From Salinarimonas chemoclinalis (GTDB taxonomy: Bacteria > Pseudomonadota > Alphaproteobacteria > Rhizobiales > Beijerinckiaceae): a stretch of 64,000 nt of DNA. Shown here in pieces: positions 17,142 to 25,510 of the stretch. How positions within the stretch are numbered: position 1 is the stretch's first letter; every line of letters begins with the position of its first letter. Under the pieces are notes generated by a model. The model did no database searches, was not told where the DNA came from, and saw only the letters and a program-made list of their open reading frames with translations. The stretch is taken from NCBI RefSeq assembly GCF_041514305.1, contig NZ_JBGMWH010000005.1, positions 62,001 through 126,000 on the forward strand, written 5' to 3'. The position numbers and the translations under genes were made by a program.

Positions 17142-18149
17142 ATGAAAGTCGTCGTCTTCAGCGCCAAGCCCTACGACCGCGCCTTCCTGCACCAGGCCGC
17201 GCGCCCCCTGGGCCACGAGCTCGTCTTCGTCGAGGCGACGCTCACCGCGGACAGCGCGGTGCTCGCCGATTCGGCGACGGCCGTGTGCGTCTTCGTCAAC
17301 GACCATTGCGACGCCGCCGCCCTCGAGCGGCTCGCGGAGCTCGGCGTGCGGCTCGTCGCGCTGCGCTGCGCGGGCTTCAACAACGTCGACCTCCAGGCGG
17401 CACGGCGCCTCGGCATCGCGGTGGCGCGCGTGCCGGCCTACTCGCCGCACGCGGTGGCCGAGCACACGCTCGCCCTCGTGCTCGCCTTGAACCGCAAGAT
17501 CCACCGCGCCTACAACCGCGTGCGCGAGGGCAACTTCGCGCTGGAAGGCCTGCTCGGCTTCGATCTCCAGGGCAAGACCGTGGGGATCGTCGGCACCGGC
17601 CAGATCGGCGCCATCGCCGCGGGGCTGTTCCAGGGCTTCGGCTGCACGGTGATCGCCCACGACGTCGCCGAGAACCCGGACTGTGTCGCCCGCGGCATCG
17701 CCTACGTGTCGCGCGACGATCTGTTCGCACGCGCCGACATCGTCTCGCTGCACTGCCCGCTCACCCCGCAGACCCGCCACATGATCGATGCCGACGCGAT
17801 CGCGCGGATGAAGCGCGGCGTGATGATCGTCAACACGAGCCGCGGCGCGGTGATCGACACGCCCGCCGTGCTGGCGGGGCTGAAGTCCGGCCGCATCGGC
17901 AACCTCGCGCTCGACGTCTACGAGGAGGAGGGCGACCTGTTCTTCGAGGACCTGTCGAACACCATCCTCGGCGACGACGTCTTCGCCCGGCTCCTCACCT
18001 TCCCCAACGTGCTGATCACCGGCCACCAGGCCTTCTTCACCAAGGAAGCGCTCGGCAACATCGCCGAGACGACGCTCGCCAACATCGACGCCTTCGCGAG
18101 GACCGGCGCGCCGCTGCACGCGGTGTCGGTGGAGAAGATCGCGGATTGA
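17142..18149 (+). CDS. D-lactate dehydrogenase-type 2-hydroxyacid dehydrogenase
   Basis: 335 residues of the D-isomer-specific 2-hydroxyacid dehydrogenase family, closest to fermentative LdhA (pyruvate + NADH to D-lactate). The Rossmann motif GTGQIG lies at 151-156; the substrate-binding and catalytic residues are Arg234 (NTSRGAVID), a Glu in the ALDVYEEEGDLFFED segment (about 262) and His295 (TGHQAFFT). The latter two segments are typical of LdhA rather than of glyoxylate or phosphoglycerate dehydrogenases. The gene follows the PfkB kinase by 50 bases on the same strand. A stop-to-stop convergence with fliQ lies 53 bases downstream. Confidence 0.9.
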   Translation: MKVVVFSAKPYDRAFLHQAARPLGHELVFVEATLTADSAVLADSATAVCVFVNDHCDAAALERLAELGVRLVALRCAGFNNVDLQAARRLGIAVARVPAYSPHAVAEHTLALVLALNRKIHRAYNRVREGNFALEGLLGFDLQGKTVGIVGTGQIGAIAAGLFQGFGCTVIAHDVAENPDCVARGIAYVSRDDLFARADIVSLHCPLTPQTRHMIDADAIARMKRGVMIVNTSRGAVIDTPAVLAGLKSGRIGNLALDVYEEEGDLFFEDLSNTILGDDVFARLLTFPNVLITGHQAFFTKEALGNIAETTLANIDAFARTGAPLHAVSVEKIAD

Positions 18150-18202
18150 CGTCCTTCCCCGCAGGGGCACGTCGGTTCACGCGTCGCGTCGCGTGCGCCG
18201 CG

Positions 18203-18469
18203 TCAGAACCCCGTCTCGATCCTGCCGTAGACGCTCTCGGTGAAGGTGAAGAGCTGGGCGCCCATGAAGGGGGCGGTGACGAGGATCATCAGGAGGATGG
18301 CGACGATCTTGGGGATGAAGGTCAGCGTCATCTCCTGGATCTGGGTCAGCGCCTGGCCGAGCGCGATGACGACGCCGACCCCCATCGCCACGGCGACCGC
18401 CGGGCCGGAGGCGACGATGACGGTCCAGATCGCCGCCTGGACGAGGTCGAGCGCGTCGACCGCGTTCAT
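18203..18469 (-). CDS. fliQ: Flagellar export apparatus protein FliQ
   Basis: 88-residue inner-membrane component of the flagellar type III export gate. Two membrane helices (about 15-40 and 50-75) enclose the conserved ALTQIQEMTLTFIPK loop. Length and sequence are typical. Its start overlaps the flgD stop (ATGA), so it ends the flagellar operon. In many Hyphomicrobiales flhA and fliR follow fliQ; here the next gene is an unrelated dehydrogenase on the other strand. Confidence 0.96.
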   Translation of the reverse strand: MNAVDALDLVQAAIWTVIVASGPAVAVAMGVGVVIALGQALTQIQEMTLTFIPKIVAILLMILVTAPFMGAQLFTFTESVYGRIETGF

Positions 18470-18873
18470 CAGGCGAGCCTCACGCCGGGGCCGACGAGCA
18501 GCGTCTCGCCGCCCGAGAGCGTGGCGAGCGGCCCCTGGTCGGTGAGGCGCACGCCGGTGATCTCGCCGGAGACAGACCCGTCCGCGGAGGTCGCGGTGCG
18601 GCCGATCAGGTCGCTCGCCTGGGCGAGCGAGGTGGCGGAGAGCAGGCCGTCGAGCTTCTTGTTCGTCATGATCGCCTGCTCGACCATGGAGAAGGTCGCG
18701 AGCTGGGCCACCTGCTCGGAGGGATCCATGGGGTTCAGGGGGTCCTGGTTCTTCATCTGCGCGATGAGCAGGCGCAGGAAGCTGTCGTAGTCCATGCTGC
18801 CGGCGCTGGTGGCGCGGGCCGCGCCCTCGGCGGGGGCGCCGGGCTGCGCGGCGGTGGCGGAGGCGACGTCCAT
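18469..18873 (-). CDS. flgD: Flagellar hook-capping protein FlgD (short form)
   Basis: 134 residues, containing the conserved FlgD N-terminal domain: DYDSFLRLLIAQMKNQDPLNP (about 28-48) and SEQVAQLATFSMVEQ. FlgD caps the growing hook and guides FlgE assembly in the periplasm and outside the cell; it is exported without a cleaved signal. Enteric FlgD has a further tudor/fibronectin-like part, replaced here by a short beta-rich tail (GEITGVRLTDQGPLATLSGG), as usual in alphaproteobacteria. It overlaps fliQ by three bases and begins 27 bases after flbT. Confidence 0.95.
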   Translation of the reverse strand: MDVASATAAQPGAPAEGAARATSAGSMDYDSFLRLLIAQMKNQDPLNPMDPSEQVAQLATFSMVEQAIMTNKKLDGLLSATSLAQASDLIGRTATSADGSVSGEITGVRLTDQGPLATLSGGETLLVGPGVRLA

Positions 18874-18899
18874 CTCTCGGGCTCCGGTGTCGTGGCGGG

Positions 18900-19316
18900 T
18901 CAGGCGGCGCTGCGGCGCGCCGCAGGCAGGGCGAGGATCGCATCCTCGGCGGGGAAGAGCGCGCGCAGGGTCTTCATGGCGTCGAGCCGGCGGCCGGCCG
19001 CCATCTGGTCGCGCACCGCGAGGAGGCCCTGGAGGATCTCCGGGCTCGCGAAGGTGCGCAGCGCCGCGGCGAGCCAGCGCTCGAACAGCGCCTGCGCCTC
19101 GCCCGCGGCCTTGGGGTCGATGAACGTCGTCTGCACCGCGAAGTAGAGCTGGCGCAGCGGCGTCGTCGTCTCGTCGGGCTGGAGCACGTGGCTCTCGAGC
19201 AGGAAGGTGGCGTCGTTGAGGATCTCGAGCGTGGTCTTGCGCTCGGCGCGCACGACGGCCCCGTTGATCCACACGCGCTCGCCGGCGCGCAGGGACAGGC
19301 GCATGGTGCGGCTCAT
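18900..19316 (-). CDS. flbT: Flagellar biosynthesis repressor FlbT
   Basis: 138 residues. FlbT binds flagellin mRNA 5' regions and controls their translation and stability in alphaproteobacteria. The LSLRAGERVWINGAVVRAERK start, the DATFLLESHVLQPDETTTPLR segment and the FYVQT-like QLYFAVQTTFIDP segment match the family. Start and stop codons overlap with flaF (ATGA at 19313-19316), the invariant flaF-flbT pairing. The Arg/Ala-rich tail is normal. Co-transcription with hook genes suggests coupling of filament production to hook completion. Confidence 0.96.
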   Translation of the reverse strand: MSRTMRLSLRAGERVWINGAVVRAERKTTLEILNDATFLLESHVLQPDETTTPLRQLYFAVQTTFIDPKAAGEAQALFERWLAAALRTFASPEILQGLLAVRDQMAAGRRLDAMKTLRALFPAEDAILALPAARRSAA

Positions 19317-19660
19317 CGCAGGCCCTCCGCGATCGTCTGGTTGATCTCGATGATGGCGGTGAAGTCCTCCGTCTGGCCCATGCGGATCGCCTCGGCCTCG
19401 CGCATGACCCACAGGCCGATGGAGATCAGGTCCGCGCGCAGCTTCTGCGGCAGGTCGTTCTCGGCGCTGGCGAGGTCCTCGATCAGGATCGCCCAGAGCT
19501 GGCGCGTGAAGTGCAGCGCCTCGACGGTCTCGCGCGAGGCGGCACCCGCCGCCTGCGCCCGGCGCAGCAGGCCGATCGCCTGCTCCACGGCCTCGCGCTC
19601 GCGCGCGCGCGTGTCCGAGAACGTGTCCTCGACGATCTCTGCATAGGAGAACTGGTACAT
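19313..19660 (-). CDS. flaF: Flagellar biosynthesis regulator FlaF
   Basis: 115 residues. FlaF is needed for flagellin secretion or translation and acts in opposition to FlbT in alphaproteobacteria. The MYQFSYAEIVEDTFSDTRARE start and the ALHFTRQLWAILIEDLASAEN core are characteristic. The stop overlaps the flbT start. It begins 22 bases after flgL, inside the flgEKL-flaF-flbT-flgD-fliQ operon. Confidence 0.96.
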   Translation of the reverse strand: MYQFSYAEIVEDTFSDTRAREREAVEQAIGLLRRAQAAGAASRETVEALHFTRQLWAILIEDLASAENDLPQKLRADLISIGLWVMREAEAIRMGQTEDFTAIIEINQTIAEGLR

Positions 19661-19682
19661 CGTCGCCTCTTTCGGTTGGGCG

Positions 19683-20732
19683 TCAGAGGTAGTTGAGCAG
19701 GCTCATCTGGCGGATGCGCGCAGTGAGCGAGTAGGAGACCTCGACCTGGGACATCAGCGCGTTGACCCGCGTCGCTGCCTCGAAGGGATCGACGTTCTCG
19801 AGGCCCGTCACCTGCCGTGTGAGGATGTCGCGCTGGATGCCCATGCGCTCGGTGGCGTCCGCGACGCGATTCTGGGCGACGCCCAGGCGCGCCTGGACGG
19901 TGGTGACGTCCTGCATCGCGCCGCCGACGAGCCCGATCGCGCGTTCGACCAGCTCGCGGTAGGCGGGCTGGGCGAGCCCGTCGCCGCCGAGCCCGACGAG
20001 CATCGTATAGGCCATGGCGAGGTCGCGGAACGGCTGCTCGTTGGCGTTGGCCGAGGTGGCGATGACCTCGTTGCCGGAGATGCGGCTCGACAGGTTCTCG
20101 TCGGACGCGCTCGACCAGATCGTGCCCCATTGCGGATCGGCGAAGAGCGGCGCGAGCTGGGTGTCGACGAAGGTCGCCATCTGCGCCTGGGTGATGCCGG
20201 CGACCGCGGGATCGTCCTGGTCGAAGCCGAAGAAGCCGAGGAAGGCCGCGTCCACCGCGAGCTTCGCCGGCGAGGCCGGCGGCCCGGCGTAGTCGGCGAG
20301 CGGCGGCGTGTCGGTGTCGATGCCGGCGAAGAGATACTGGCCGTTGAGGTTGGCGTTGAGCGTGCCGACGAGCCCCTTGAGGTTGAGCTCCGCCTGCGGC
20401 GCCACCACCTCCGCGGCCTGGGCGTTCTCGCGCACCGCGATGAGGACGCCGAGGAAGTCCTCCGCCGTGCCCTGCACGTTGGAGAGCGCCGCCTGCATCG
20501 TGTCGAGCCGCGCCGAGACGAGCCCGTTCGTGTCGAGGATGGTCTCGATGCGCGCGAGCTCCTGGCGCAGCTCGACCGATTGCCCGGTGCGCGCGCCGAG
20601 CTTGAGCCCGACGTCGGCGTGGCGGCCCGAGGAGAGCTCGTGCGACGCGCGGGCGAGCTCGGACTGGCTCTTCACCAGCGAGAGGCGGGTGGCGTTCGAG
20701 ACGCCCAGCGTGGAGACGAAGGAGGTCTTCAT
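19683..20732 (-). CDS. flgL: Flagellar hook-filament junction protein FlgL
   Basis: 349 residues. FlgL forms the second junction ring between hook and filament. N-terminal (VSNATRLSLVKSQSELARASHELSSG-type, first 45 residues) and C-terminal (FEAATRVNALMSQVEVSYSLTARI) coiled regions resemble flagellin, with a variable centre. It has no signal peptide, as expected for type III export. A GAGGTGAG ribosome site precedes the ATG. It starts 6 bases after the flgK stop. Confidence 0.94.
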   Translation of the reverse strand: MKTSFVSTLGVSNATRLSLVKSQSELARASHELSSGRHADVGLKLGARTGQSVELRQELARIETILDTNGLVSARLDTMQAALSNVQGTAEDFLGVLIAVRENAQAAEVVAPQAELNLKGLVGTLNANLNGQYLFAGIDTDTPPLADYAGPPASPAKLAVDAAFLGFFGFDQDDPAVAGITQAQMATFVDTQLAPLFADPQWGTIWSSASDENLSSRISGNEVIATSANANEQPFRDLAMAYTMLVGLGGDGLAQPAYRELVERAIGLVGGAMQDVTTVQARLGVAQNRVADATERMGIQRDILTRQVTGLENVDPFEAATRVNALMSQVEVSYSLTARIRQMSLLNYL

Positions 20733-20738
20733 CGGATC

Positions 20739-22211
20739 TCACCTCACGGCTTGCAGGAGCGAATCGAGCATCGCGTCGACCGCGGCGATGATCCGCGCCG
20801 AGGCGCCGTAGCTGCGCTCGAGCTCGAGCATCAGGGCGAGTTCCTCGTCGAGATTGACGCCGGTCGCGTTGGAGAGCGCCTCCTGGGTGCGTTCCAGGAA
20901 GGTGACCTGATAGGCCGCCTCGGCGTCGGCCTGCTTGCGGGCGGCCTCGAGCCAGCCCACCGAGCCCGCCGCGAAGCGCGCGAGCGTCGTGTCGGGGTCG
21001 ACCCCGGCGGTCGCGTCGAAGGGCTGCTGTGCGCCGAGCGTCCCGAGGAGCCCCTGGAGCCGGCCGGAATACGACGCGGCGTCGGCGGGATTGTAGTCGT
21101 AGGCCGCACCGTTGATGCCGCCGTCGCGGATCGCCGTCAGGTCGCCGCCCTGCGCCGGGTCGACGCCCGGATTGACGCGGATGCGCGCCGAGAGGTTGTC
21201 GATCGCCGCCGTCCCCGGTGGCAGCGCGGGGCCGCCGTCCCAGGTGAACAGCCCGGCGAGCGGCGCGAGCACCGGCGGATCGTTGAGCCGGTCGGTCTCG
21301 GCGGTGGCGAGGATCAGCCCGCGGGCGATCTCGTCGAGCTGCTTCTGGTAGACGCCGCTCGTCTCGTCGCGGAGCGTCGCGTGTCCGAAGAGCGCGCCGG
21401 ACTCGATCGCCATCGTGGCGTTCGGCCCGGTGATCGGAACCCCGTCCGCGAACACCGCCGCCCCGTCGATCCCCGCATCGTAGGCGAAGGTGCGCTCGAA
21501 GGTGACCGCCCGCGCCGTCTTCTCGAAGAGGGTGACGCCGGAATCGGTGTAGATCACCATGTCGTTGTCGCCGCGCGTGATCGTCGTGACGCCGATCTCC
21601 TGCGACAGCTCCGTGAGGATCCGCGCGCGGGTGTCGAGGTGGTCGGTCACGTCGCTCCCCGCCGCCGTGCCGGCGACGACGGCGCGGTTGACGGTTTCGA
21701 AGCGCGCGAGCAGGTCGTTGATCGTGCCGACCGAGGTCGCCATCTCGGCGTCCGCCGTGGCGCGGGCGCCCTGGACGGTCCGGGTCGCGAGGTTGAGCCG
21801 CTCGGCCAGGTCCTGCGCGCGGCCGAGCACGGCGCCGGCGAGGATCGGATCGCTCGGCCCGTCGGCGTGCATCTGCAGCGCGTTCTGGAAGGCGCCGAGC
21901 GCGCCGGCGACGGAGAAGTCGTCCTGCGGGTCGCCGACCGTCAGGGCGAGGCGCCCGAGCCCCTCCAGGTGGGCGGTGCGTGCCGCCGCGTCCGAGCGGG
22001 CCTCGAGCATGCGGGCGTAGAGCGCCTGGTCCTGCGCGCGGCCGATCGAGGCCACGTAGGTCGAGCCGAGCCCGGTCGTCGCCACGTTCGCGGTCTTGCG
22101 CGAGTAGAACGGATCGTTCGCCCCGGTGATGTTGCGCGCCGTGATCGCCGTCTGCTGCGAGGTGACGGAGAGCGCGGTCTGGGCGGAGTTGAGCGCGAGC
22201 GAGAGGGACAT
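20739..22211 (-). CDS. flgK: Flagellar hook-associated protein FlgK
   Basis: 490 residues. FlgK is the first hook-filament junction protein. The N-terminal rod-like motif (SLALNSAQTALSVTSQQTAIT, then NITGANDPFYSRK) and the C-terminal segment NLDEELALMLELERSYGASARI are the export and polymerisation regions conserved in FlgK. The centre is variable. It lies between flgE and flgL on the same strand and is separated from flgE by 52 bases. Confidence 0.94.
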   Translation of the reverse strand: MSLSLALNSAQTALSVTSQQTAITARNITGANDPFYSRKTANVATTGLGSTYVASIGRAQDQALYARMLEARSDAAARTAHLEGLGRLALTVGDPQDDFSVAGALGAFQNALQMHADGPSDPILAGAVLGRAQDLAERLNLATRTVQGARATADAEMATSVGTINDLLARFETVNRAVVAGTAAGSDVTDHLDTRARILTELSQEIGVTTITRGDNDMVIYTDSGVTLFEKTARAVTFERTFAYDAGIDGAAVFADGVPITGPNATMAIESGALFGHATLRDETSGVYQKQLDEIARGLILATAETDRLNDPPVLAPLAGLFTWDGGPALPPGTAAIDNLSARIRVNPGVDPAQGGDLTAIRDGGINGAAYDYNPADAASYSGRLQGLLGTLGAQQPFDATAGVDPDTTLARFAAGSVGWLEAARKQADAEAAYQVTFLERTQEALSNATGVNLDEELALMLELERSYGASARIIAAVDAMLDSLLQAVR

Positions 22212-22263
22212 CGGGGGGCCTCGGTGCGAGAGGACGCCGTCGGCGACGACGGCGCCGGCGCGA

Positions 22264-23520
22264 TCAGCGCTTCAGGTTGACGAGCACGTCGAGCAGCTCG
22301 GAGCCGGTCTGGAAGACCTTGGAGTTGGCGGTGTAGCTGCGCTGGCTCTCGATCATCGAGGTCAGCTCGGCGGCGAGGTCGACGTTGGACTGCTCGAGCG
22401 CCCCCGAGACGATGCCGCCGAGCCCGCCCTGACCCGCCGCGCCGAGCTTCACGTCGCCGGATTCGAGACCCAGCGAGTAGACGTTGCCGGCCTGCGGGAT
22501 CAGGTTGTCCGGGCTCGTCACGTCCGCGAGCGGCAATTGCCAGGTGGCCCGGCGCTCGCCGTTCTCGAACACGGCGTAGACGATGCCGTCGTCGGAGATC
22601 TCGACGTCGCGGATGGCGGAGGGCGCGTTACCGTTCACCGAGGCCCGCATCACCGTGTAGTCGGCGCCGACCTGGGTCATCTGCGAGAGGTCGAGGGCGA
22701 GCGGCTGGCCGCCGGGAATGGCGATGTTCAGGGCCGGCGCGCCGGTGACCCGGCCGTTCGCCGGGTCGAAGGTCAGCGCGACCGTGTCGAGCGGGCCGGC
22801 GCCGTAGGGAAAGCCGCCACCGGCGGGGGCGTCGGCACGGTTGAACACCGTGGCTTCCCACGTGTTCGGCCCCGTCTTGGCGAAGTAGACGTCGAGCACG
22901 ACGGCGTTGCCGAGGTTGTCGTACGCGACGAGCGACGAAGTCGCCTCGTAGGCCGCGGTCGCGGCGTTGCCCGAGGGCAGCGTCGCCGGGGCGGCGATCG
23001 CGTCGGCGTTGGAATCGAGGTTCGCGGCGAAGGTGCCCGCGGTCGAGGCGGTGGCCTCGAGCGCCGTCTGGCCGATGTTGACGGCCTGGAGGCCCTGGAG
23101 GTCGTTGACCACGATCGCGGGCGTGGCGCCGTCGATGCGCTGGCCCATCAGCTTGAACCCCGCCGCGTTGACGAGTTCGCCCGCGCCGTTGGGAACGAAG
23201 GAGCCGGCGCGCGTGAGGTAGGGCGTGCCGTTGCCGTCGGAGACGACGAAGAAGCCGCGGCCGTTGATCGCGAGGTCCGTGGAGGACGTGGTGAAGACCT
23301 GCGCCCCCTGCTGGCTGATCGCGTGGCGCACGTGGGGCGTGACGCCGCCGGAATTGTACTGGCCCGAGGAGTTGCCGAGGATCAGCGAGGAGAACTCGGT
23401 CTTCGCGCGCTTGTAGCCGTTGGTGTTGGCGTTGGCGATGTTGTCGGCGACGGTCGCGAGCTTCGACGACTGCGCCGCCATGCCCGACACGCCCGTGCGC
23501 ATCACTCCGTAGAGGCTCAT
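22264..23520 (-). CDS. flgE: Flagellar hook protein FlgE
   Basis: 418 residues, the structural subunit of the flagellar hook. The N-terminal rod/hook motif (MSLYGVMRTGVSGM, VADNIANANTNGYKR at about 25-40), a FlgE D2 insert in the centre and the C-terminal QSNVDLAAELTSMIESQRSY motif are present. An in-frame ATG seven codons upstream is possible, but the ATG at 23520 has an ACGGAGA site and gives the standard N-terminus. It is the first gene of the flagellar operon, so the promoter should lie in the 102 bases between it and the acyl-CoA synthetase gene. Confidence 0.95.
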   Translation of the reverse strand: MSLYGVMRTGVSGMAAQSSKLATVADNIANANTNGYKRAKTEFSSLILGNSSGQYNSGGVTPHVRHAISQQGAQVFTTSSTDLAINGRGFFVVSDGNGTPYLTRAGSFVPNGAGELVNAAGFKLMGQRIDGATPAIVVNDLQGLQAVNIGQTALEATASTAGTFAANLDSNADAIAAPATLPSGNAATAAYEATSSLVAYDNLGNAVVLDVYFAKTGPNTWEATVFNRADAPAGGGFPYGAGPLDTVALTFDPANGRVTGAPALNIAIPGGQPLALDLSQMTQVGADYTVMRASVNGNAPSAIRDVEISDDGIVYAVFENGERRATWQLPLADVTSPDNLIPQAGNVYSLGLESGDVKLGAAGQGGLGGIVSGALEQSNVDLAAELTSMIESQRSYTANSKVFQTGSELLDVLVNLKR

Positions 23521-23622
23521 GTCCGCGTCTCCGTGAGGCAAGATGAGGGTCCTTGCCGAGGATGAGACGCTTTCGAGCTTGCGCGTGGCTGGCGGTGGGG
23601 GCGGAACGGTCGGCGTCGGCCG

Positions 23623-25239
23623 TCAGGCCTCGTCGCGCAGGAGCCGGCGGATGACCTTGCCGGTCGTGGTCAGCGGCAGGCTGTCGCGGAAGACGATCTC
23701 GCGCGGGTACTCGTGCGCCGAGAGCCGGGTGCGCACGAAGGCGCGGATGTCCTCGACGAGCGCGTCCGACGGCACCACGCCCTCGCGCGCCACCACGAAG
23801 GCCTTGACGATCTGCGTGCGCACGGGGTCGGGCTTGCCGACGACGGCGGCGAGCGACACCGCGGGATGGCGAAGCAGGCAATCCTCGATCTCGGCGGGAC
23901 CGATGCGGTAGCCCGCCGAGGTGATGAGATCGTCGTCGCGCCCGACGAAGCGCACGTAGCCGTCGGCGTCGGCGACGCCCTGGTCGCCGGTCGTCATCCA
24001 GTCGCCGACGAACTTCGCGCGGGTCGCCGCCTCGCGCTTCCAGTAGCCGAGGAACATCACAGGGTCGGGGCGGCGCACTGCGATCTGCCCGGGCTCCTCC
24101 GGGTCGCAGACCGTGCCGTCCTCCCGGATGACGGCGACGACGTGGCCCGGCACCGGCTTGCCGATGGCGCCGGCACGGGCGACGCCGATCGCGGCGCAGG
24201 ACGAGAGCACGAGATTGCACTCCGTCTGGCCGTAGAACTCGTTGATCGTCAGCCCCAGCACCTCGCGGCCCCAGGCGAAGGTCTCCGCGCCCAAGGCCTC
24301 GCCGCCGGAGCCGACGGTGCGCAGCGCGAGGCCCGTGGGAGGCTTTCCGGCGGCGCGCAGCATGCGCAGAGCGGTCGGCGGGATGAAGGCGTTGGCGATC
24401 TCCTGCTCGACCAGCAGCCGCCACGCGGCGTCGGGCTCGAACTTCTCGAACTTGCGCGCGACCACCGGCACGCCGAAGTGCAGGCCCGGGAGCAGCACGT
24501 TGAGGAGCCCGCCGGCCCAGGCCCAGTCCGCCGGCGTCCACAGGCGATCCCCCGCCTGCGGCAGGAATTCGTGATGCATCCGCACGCCCGGCAGGTGGCC
24601 GAGCAGGACCCGGTGCGCATGCAGCGCGCCCTTGGGCTGGCCCGTCGTGCCGGACGTGTAGATCATCATCGCCGGATCGTCGGCGGCGGTGTCGCGCGCA
24701 GTGAAGTCGGGGCTCGCGGCCTCGAGCGCGGCGTGGAAGGAGGCCGCCTCTCGCCCGGGGCCGGAGATCGCACCGTCGACGCAGAGTACGCAGGCGAGGT
24801 CCGGCAGGTCGAGGCCCGCGATCTTGTCGAGCCCCGCGCCGGTGGCGATCAGGCCCTTGGCGCCGGCGTCCGCGAGGCGGTAGCCGAGCGCGTCGACGCC
24901 GAACAGGAGCGCGAGCGGCAGGGCGATCGCGCCGATCTTGTAGAGCGCGACGTGGGCGACGGCGACGGCGGCGGATTGCGGCAGCAGGATCGCGACCCGG
25001 TCGCCGGGGCCGATGCCGCCGGCGACGAGGGCGTTGGCGAGCCGGTTCGAGGCCTCCCGCAGACGCCCGTAGCTCCACGGCACGACCGCCCCCGCGCCGT
25101 CCACCTCGACGATCGCGATCCGGTCCGGCGTGACGGCGGCCCAGCGGTCGCACACGTCGACGCCGATGTTGTAGCGCTCCGGCACGCCCCAGCGGAACGC
25201 GCGCCTCAGGCTGTCGTAGTCGCGGGCCTCGTCGAGCAT
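23623..25239 (-). CDS. Acyl-CoA synthetase (AMP-forming)
   Basis: 538-residue member of the ANL superfamily, which adenylates a carboxylic acid with ATP and transfers it to CoA. The P-loop YTSGTTGQPKG lies at 194-204, the adenylate-binding YGQTE at 336-340, and the C-terminal catalytic Lys in TTTGKVIRR near 528. The size and the EFYGQTECN variant resemble acetyl/medium-chain-type enzymes annotated as acyl-CoA synthetases in Hyphomicrobiales; the acid substrate cannot be assigned. The ATG at 25239 is the first giving the conserved N-terminus. It stands between the flagellar operon and putA without obvious links to either. Confidence 0.92.
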   Translation of the reverse strand: MLDEARDYDSLRRAFRWGVPERYNIGVDVCDRWAAVTPDRIAIVEVDGAGAVVPWSYGRLREASNRLANALVAGGIGPGDRVAILLPQSAAVAVAHVALYKIGAIALPLALLFGVDALGYRLADAGAKGLIATGAGLDKIAGLDLPDLACVLCVDGAISGPGREAASFHAALEAASPDFTARDTAADDPAMMIYTSGTTGQPKGALHAHRVLLGHLPGVRMHHEFLPQAGDRLWTPADWAWAGGLLNVLLPGLHFGVPVVARKFEKFEPDAAWRLLVEQEIANAFIPPTALRMLRAAGKPPTGLALRTVGSGGEALGAETFAWGREVLGLTINEFYGQTECNLVLSSCAAIGVARAGAIGKPVPGHVVAVIREDGTVCDPEEPGQIAVRRPDPVMFLGYWKREAATRAKFVGDWMTTGDQGVADADGYVRFVGRDDDLITSAGYRIGPAEIEDCLLRHPAVSLAAVVGKPDPVRTQIVKAFVVAREGVVPSDALVEDIRAFVRTRLSAHEYPREIVFRDSLPLTTTGKVIRRLLRDEA

Positions 25240-25326
25240 CGACCTCGGGTCTCCTCGTGGGGAGGCGAGGTTTAGCGCGTCGGACGCGAGCGGCAAAGCC
25301 GGTTCGCACCGACTCGCGATGGGGAG

Positions 25327-25483
25327 CTCCCCTCTCGCCGATGGACAGGGGGTGGCGGATGTGGGGCGTGCAGGATGGGGCGCGGCGTCGATGCCGGCGG
25401 GCGTCGCCGGAGCCCGGCGTCCGCGCCGGTCGCAGTTCTGCACGCCCCACACCCCCGGCCCCTCTCCACGAGGGAGAGGGGAG
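25327..25483. repeat. Nested long inverted repeat between acyl-CoA synthetase and putA
   Basis: Outer arms CTCCCCTCT (25327-25335) and AGAGGGGAG (25475-25483) and inner perfect 14-bp arms TGTGGGGCGTGCAG (25360-25373) and CTGCACGCCCCACA (25438-25451) fold the 157-base stretch into a long hairpin. The right part also has its own small hairpin (CCCTCTCC/GGAGAGGG). Its C-rich CTCTCC...GGGAGAGGG style resembles the palindromic intergenic repeats common in Hyphomicrobiales genomes. It lies after the end of putA and before the acyl-CoA synthetase start, so it may also block read-through. The rest of 25240-25510 shows no gene. Confidence 0.65.
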
Positions 25484-25510
25484 ACCCGCGGCGGCCTTCG
25501 CGGACGTCCG

